The notes beneath the pieces are model-generated. The model saw nothing but the letters and a program-made list of their open reading frames with translations, had not been told where the DNA came from and did no database searches. From the NCBI RefSeq assembly GCF_901709675.1, contig NC_051106.1:7762001-7826000 (forward strand): a DNA stretch of 64,000 nt, written 5' to 3'. Both the position numbers and the translations under genes were made by a program. This DNA comes from Syngnathus acus (taxonomy: Eukaryota; Chordata; Actinopteri; Syngnathiformes; Syngnathidae). Shown here one piece after another: positions 58,254 through 64,000 of this stretch. How positions within the stretch are numbered: the first letter of the stretch is position 1; each line of letters starts with the position of its first letter.

Positions 58254-61200
58254 AAACATCTAACTATGTTTCCGACTTCACAATTTCCCCTAAAGTCGCA
58301 GACCCTGGCATCAAATCCTCCAGTGCCTCCCAACTTGGGCGGCACGAGTGTCTGTTCATTTCACCTCACAATTTTACTAATTTATTTGTTTAACGGTATC
58401 TGTCACATCGGGCTTCATGCGCTTCCGTTCTATGTGTGTGTGTACGTTTGTATAAATATAAAATGCCGTGTAAGTAGGGCAGCGCTCGGCGCCAAGTGCA
58501 GCCACGTTGCCACAACGATTAGAAACGCTGGCCGCTATTTGTAGCATCGAAATGGAAGTTTGTTAATCAGTTAATTAAATCAGCTAATTAAATCATTGTT
58601 TGGAGGCGGGGGTGTTTTTCTCAATTTTATTCCCGGGCAGCGGGAGAGAAGATTTAAGCGGATGTGCGAACGATAAAAGGCGAGAAAAAGTCTTCAAAAC
58701 TTGTGCTTATTCAGACTTTATGAAGTCATCTGGATTGCGTTCTCCTTCTCTCTTATTCCTGAGTGACTTGAAACGTTTTCCAACATCAACAGCGTCGCAT
58801 TCCCCAAGTGGCAAATTATAAACGCGCGTGGTGCATATTTTCCACTGATGTCAGCGTTGGGATGCCAAATGGCCGTCTTTGGAACGTGGCGATGGCGGAA
58901 TGCTTTTCCCGTGAAACAATCTGCATTAATGTTGCATTAGCCGCCACAGCCCAGCTGCCAGACACTGTTGGAATCAAGCGAGAATGTTTCTTCTACTACG
59001 CATGAATACCGGTCCAAACAATTAGATGCTAATTATTTGAATGACTTTCATGCTTGGTGTCAGAACACAGTGAGGTTCCACTAAATGTCGGGGAAAAGGA
59101 GAAACTGAGATTGGGGGTAAAATGACTTGGCAGTGGGTTAAAAGCAGCGAATATTAAGTGAGAAGCAGCTGGAGTCAAAATATGAAGAGGAGCACTCATG
59201 GAGAGTGTGTACCTCTGCCAAGCCTTCTGCAGGGGGATTCAATGGCTGAGCTGTGAGCCCGGGCAAAAAAAAAAAAAAAAAAAAAGACAAGTGTCGGTCA
59301 AAGTTGCTTCCGAGGCCTGGAAAACAAATCAGGACTGGGAAACGAATCAGGAAGGGATGATAACGAACGGCAAAAATGGCATTTGAAAACGAAGCCAAGT
59401 CATAACATCCGATCCTGTGCCTGCGCAAGCTTTCAGACCACGAGTTGAGATAGCAAAAGTTTTATTTCAGCTTCCCCGGTGATTTGTTGTGTCATGACTC
59501 AAGGCTGTTTTTGCGGAGGCCTGGGATGGTACAGGAAGAAAAATTATGCAACTAGCCTTTTTTTTTTCGTGTAGACGTGATCGCTCTCAACAGCGAGACC
59601 TGGGGAAATTGAAAGAATGTGACACGGTCTCCTGCGCCGACCCCGGACGGAAGGCGGGGCAGGCGGGATCCCTGCTGCTCAGCGGATTGGCGCTCCAGAT
59701 CTCTTTTTTGCTTCGGCCTTTAATTCATCCACCCTTCCCCCTCGCCCCGACTGCGCTTAATCCCTCCCCTGTGGTCCGCCGCTGACAGGTGGGGAGGCTG
59801 GGCCGGGTTGTCCTTGAGCACCGTCGCGCGGCAGCCTGTTGCGAGGCCGGATCAGGCCAGATCAGAACCAATCACCCTGAGACTGCCTCGTCCCGGGAGC
59901 TGCGGGTATCGAGAGAGGATTTTGCTGGAGTTCCGCGACTCTTGGCAGTCGACTTATTCAAGCAACAGTGATTCAAGCAGCCAGCTATGTTTCTTTTGTA
60001 GATACTAGAAAAGGCTGGGCTGTATTTATTTCTGTGAAGTTGATTTTAGAGGAACAATTTTGTCAAATTATTTTCAGGATCAGGACTTGATACATTAAGT
60101 AAAATCCCACTGGCATCTTTCGATTTTTCTGTTCTGTAGGCCATGGTTCGGTTTACTTAATCGGACTTTTGCATTGATATTCCTTTGAAAAGAACAATTT
60201 TGCCACACTTAATTGACTTGATGCTTTTTCAGTGGTTTCAGACATGAGAATTTATCGACCAATCCTCAGTCCCGAAATCCAAGCCGAGGCGAAATGAAAG
60301 GGACGAGGAGCTACACAAGCCAGAGCTAATTTGTTCAAAATACAGCTTTTTGGTGCCGAGCCCAGTTTGAGACTTAAACCCCCCCTCCACTCACTCGCCT
60401 TTCCAAATAAGAACACATGGTTTGCAGCGTGCATGCCTCACTCCTGGCAAACGTTTCGGGATTCGTAGGAATGTCAAGTGATTGACGCTGAAGCAGCAGA
60501 AAGGAATGCAGCTGTCCTGCGTCCAGGCGGGCCTGCAATAACAAGAACTTGCAGAAGACGCTGGCAAAAGCCAATGAAAACTTCATGTGGCGCTACGCAC
60601 ACTTCATCCTGGCCTGGAAGTTAGTTTTCATTTGAATGGCAGTTGGTGGCTTCCAATGGAGGACGGAAATTGGCAGGTATTTCATGTCCACAGTTTGGCA
60701 GGGGTTGTAAAAACATTTGAGAGTCATCTTCTAAAAAATCTGTGGTGCCACCTGCTGCTCGGGGGGGGGGAATCTGGAATTCCGTTCTCCTTTGAGACAA
60801 TCGAATCATCCAAACTAATTGCATTTATCAAATTGAATTAGCAAGCGCTTATAAAAGGTCTCGTCTATTTTACCGCGGTGGTAAAATTACGTCTTCTCGG
60901 TTCCTCCGCCCCATCTGACTAATAACGGCTGGACATCATGACTTATGACATCACTCCCTTCAAAAGTACCTTGTAAACACATTGGAGCCAGCGGCAAATT
61001 AAATCCAAGCCTGACATCATATCCCTGAGCAAGAATGTGTGGTCCTTGAGGTCCTCCAGAATCCAGTTCCATTGTTTATTCAGCTACAGGTGGACTGAAG
61101 CATGTGACCAAGGAGAAGAAGGACATTTGTCTGTAAGCTAGCAGATTGTCTCCGTAATCAAATTCTTGGTGAGGAATGTCACAAATTGCCCTCATCTAAA

Positions 61201-61895
61201 TACCTCAGGGTAGATACCTGGACCTGAAGAAGAAACAATCCCCTCAATGTTCACATATGGAGGCCCGAGAGGCTCAAAGGCTTTAGTCTCCGTCTTAATT
61301 CAAAACATCTGATGGCAATGATGATCAATATTCCTCTTTTCCATCACATGTGCTCTGGCTCAGGTCTCTGGTGTAAAAGTTCATCCTCGCCCTTGGAAAG
61401 CACCGTTGTAGAAGAACAAGGCGTAGATCAAGTCCAATCATAGCAAAGTCCTGGAACCAGCTTCCAAAGACCTCACGTTTGTTTAATCAGCTGCCATTTT
61501 CAGATCAGTCTCCATCTCAAAATGTTGAAGAAATCTTTTGATTCCCACCATCCTGGCCCGCCGGGCTTTCAGCATTCAAGGAAAACTAGGCTGCTGTTTG
61601 TTTTCCGTGGCTCTTAAATATTATATCCCGTGTGTTGTCTTATTGTGCCGATTTATAGAGGGGGGGCAGAAGAGAATGGAAGGAGATTAGAGATCGACGG
61701 TAGAATCCTAATTCTTCTCTTCTAATGGTGGAGGTAGAGTAATATGAAAGGGGATTAGCGGCGGGATGAATGCACAAGAGAGCCGGCGATTACAATGAGC
61801 GCTTTTGTTTTGCCGACTATCTGGCTTAGGTTTCCTGCTAGGATCCATTACTCTTGCTTTGACGCCGGCGCTTGAATTGTTTCAATGCCGACGGG

Positions 61896-61937
61896 GTGTG
61901 TGTGTGTGTGTGTGTGTGTGGTGGGTGGGGGGGGGGT
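61896..61937. repeat. (GT)n microsatellite followed by G-rich tail
   Basis: About 25 bp of GT, then GGTGGGTGGGGGGGGGG. The G tail could form a G-quadruplex on the plus strand. Confidence 0.9.
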
Positions 61938-64000
61938 TATGATTGTCGATTGTTATCCACCCGGGAATAAAAATCATCCCACACCACAAGATAATCGCTA
62001 ACTGTTTACTCTTTGATAATCAGGTCTAACGATAAGTGTTCCGTTTGGCGCTGGTTACATCTGGCAGTCTTATCAAACTTTACGGGATGTGCCAAGCAGG
62101 AAAAAACTGTTAGAAAATGGATGCCCCCTCCCCGATAAACACTCAATTACCCCGACTGCTTGTTGTCCAAGGCGCCATTTGTCAACTATATGGGCCGCTT
62201 GTCAAGGAGCAGATTGTCAGAGAGCAGGCGAGTCAGGGACAATTAGAAGATGTTTGATTTACGGCGGGAGATAAAAAGCCGCCCTGGGCTCGGCCGGGCT
62301 CGGCGGGACGGGTCAGCGCGAGTCCTTGCGTGCTCGCCATGCGACCGGACGAGATGATGTGACAAAGCGTGACGGATATCCCCGGCCCGCCTTTGGCGAC
62401 ATGATATTTCCCGTGGCTCCTCGCTGCGCAGATGTTTTCACCTGATCCCAACGCACGCAGGCACGCGTAATGGTCTCCAGCGCCGCACGCATCCCGGCTC
62501 CAGCTGTTCTGACGTACTTGATGCCTCTATTAGAGCGTCACAAATCTCCGCAGAGGTGGGAGAGAGAAATGAGCAATGGCCGGGGAAAGAAAAACCAGGG
62601 CGACAAGAAATGAAAGTGCCTCCTCTTTGTGTCAAAGCATCGAGGCCACCACCGAGTCCCACCACGGGACTCTCCGACTCTGGCAAGTCTCTCCGCAAAA
62701 CATTCTAAACACTTCTCTGGTTCAAAGTATCGAGTGGCGGAAAAAAGGGAACCAGAAGTGAGGGGAGGGGGTTCACAGAGCCAATGATGAATGTCACTGG
62801 AATGCTCTTGGAATGCTGGGAAGGAGCATTTTTTTTTTAGGCCTCTTCCTCAACCAGGGCAGATAAAGATAGAAATCACAGGCTTATCATCCCCGCTGTT
62901 GTATACATATGTATAACCATCAAGGGAGGCGGGGCTTAAAAGTGAGATTCAACCCCAGCTCGTTATCTCCGACCTTTTGTTATTTACATTTGCAAGGATT
63001 TACGTTTGCAAGTTGGAAGCCGCCATGTGTTCCCTTCTGGAAGGAATTCCAGCGCTGCCGAGGGACCCGTCAGACTTGCGCAACGCTTTCTGATAATCAC
63101 TCAAAGGCATCGTGAGCTTGCATACCGATACCCAGGATGTCATGTTTCGGGGAAAAAAAGAACGTTTCGACTTAGCTCCCCTGGAGTGGCCTTGAGAATA
63201 CTCGACTGAGAAAATCTAACCTTTCGCTTAACGCAACGCTTCCTCCCGGTTTTTCAAACTGGCGAGTTCGCCACCCGCAGCCTCGTCAAGGCCGACCGAG
63301 CGCAAGATGAGAAGGCGGCGGATTGAAGAAGCAGACGGCTCCTGCGAGGCATTTTGGACCACGGCGCGTCTGGAGGTCAGCAGTTAATAGTGTTTTTTAG
63401 GGATGCACCGACGTGGGCGGTTGATCTGATAAAAAGACGGGAGGAAGGAACTCGACGGCGACCCGGCGTGTGGGAGTGAGGCCGTCCGGTCAGAAAAAAA
63501 AAAAAAAAAAAAAAGTTTGCTCTGCTACTTGCAGAATGTAAATGTGCACATTTTTCTAATTTCCTCCGTTAAGCCGCTTCCTCCAGCCATCCATCCTCAT
63601 CCTGTCCTCGCATCCTGTTTTTCCTTCATCGTCTCCTGCATCAGACTAAAAAATGTGCAAAAGCGCTCAAGCCTCCGCTGGGGACTACGTTACGGTGTGT
63701 GTTGGCTTCACTCGCCATATGGAGGCGCCTCATTTGCGCGGCGGCGTATTGTTCCCCCGGCACTCGCTCCGTTGTGAGCTTCAGCCGCAATATCGTCAGT
63801 GGCCAGCTTATCTCTGGCTTCCCCGGCCCTTCATCTGCAAACTTTTTTTTTCCCCCACCGTGTACAAAAATATCGAAGGATGAAAGAGCCACTTTGACAT
63901 TCTTCGACTTCATTAAACACGCTAACGCCAAGGGAAGCTCCTCTCGCTCGATCCGATTTGTGGATTTGTCGGAGCTTCGCGCACGCTTCCCTGGACTTGT

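Larger units (their letters stand above)
56329..64000 (+). other. hs6st1 intron 1, last part in window, no other gene
   Basis: Holds a (TTCC)n-like tract at 56856-56873, CA arrays at 57629-57659, about 57808-57827 and about 58029-58042, and a CTCF-like motif at 58239-58253. It also has poly-A at 59265-59285 and 63494-63514, and a GT array with a G-rich tail at 61896-61937. No exon matching the second half of hs6st1 was found, so this intron exceeds 19.6 kb. Confidence 0.6.

Noticed and set aside
44346-64000. Second hs6st1 exon inside the window
   Set aside because: I looked in all plus-strand frames for the FYYITLLRDP start and the downstream CPYNLANNRQVRM-type block and found neither.

Overview
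The window is vertebrate nuclear DNA, almost certainly from a teleost fish. The evidence is two recognisable vertebrate genes, GT-AG introns mostly 60-150 bp long, abundant (CA)n microsatellites, and several fish-type short interspersed repeats. I did not identify the species.

Layout. (1) About 1-6,500, minus strand: the 5' half of uggt1 (UDP-glucose:glycoprotein glucosyltransferase 1). Twenty coding exons could be placed from splice sites, an uninterrupted reading frame and family similarity. They encode about 718 residues: signal peptide plus most of the N-terminal thioredoxin-like folding-sensor region. The C-terminal glucosyltransferase domain lies beyond the left edge. (2) About 6,560-43,400: a roughly 37 kb intergenic interval with no gene I can support. 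It holds microsatellites, homopolymers, relics of short repeats and a few CTCF-like motifs. (3) 42,681-43,293: a non-autonomous DNA transposon with terminal inverted repeats flanked by TA, about 550 bp upstream of the next gene. (4) About 43,400-44,345, plus strand: a GC-box/CCAAT promoter-like segment, two upstream ORFs, and exon 1 of hs6st1 (heparan-sulfate 6-O-sulfotransferase 1). (5) 44,346-64,000: the start of a large hs6st1 intron; exon 2 is not in the window. It carries a hAT-like element near 46.8-47.15 kb, a 170-bp TA-flanked inverted-repeat element at 56.16-56.33 kb, microsatellites and no other gene.

Both genes act in the secretory pathway: uggt1 in ER glycoprotein folding quality control, hs6st1 in Golgi heparan-sulfate modification. 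They are independent genes. As I recall, UGGT1 and HS6ST1 are also neighbours in human but converge tail to tail, whereas here they diverge head to head. I found no novel multi-gene system. The items worth a second look are the gene order and orientation, the hs6st1 upstream ORFs, the related MITE families and the CTCF-like sites.
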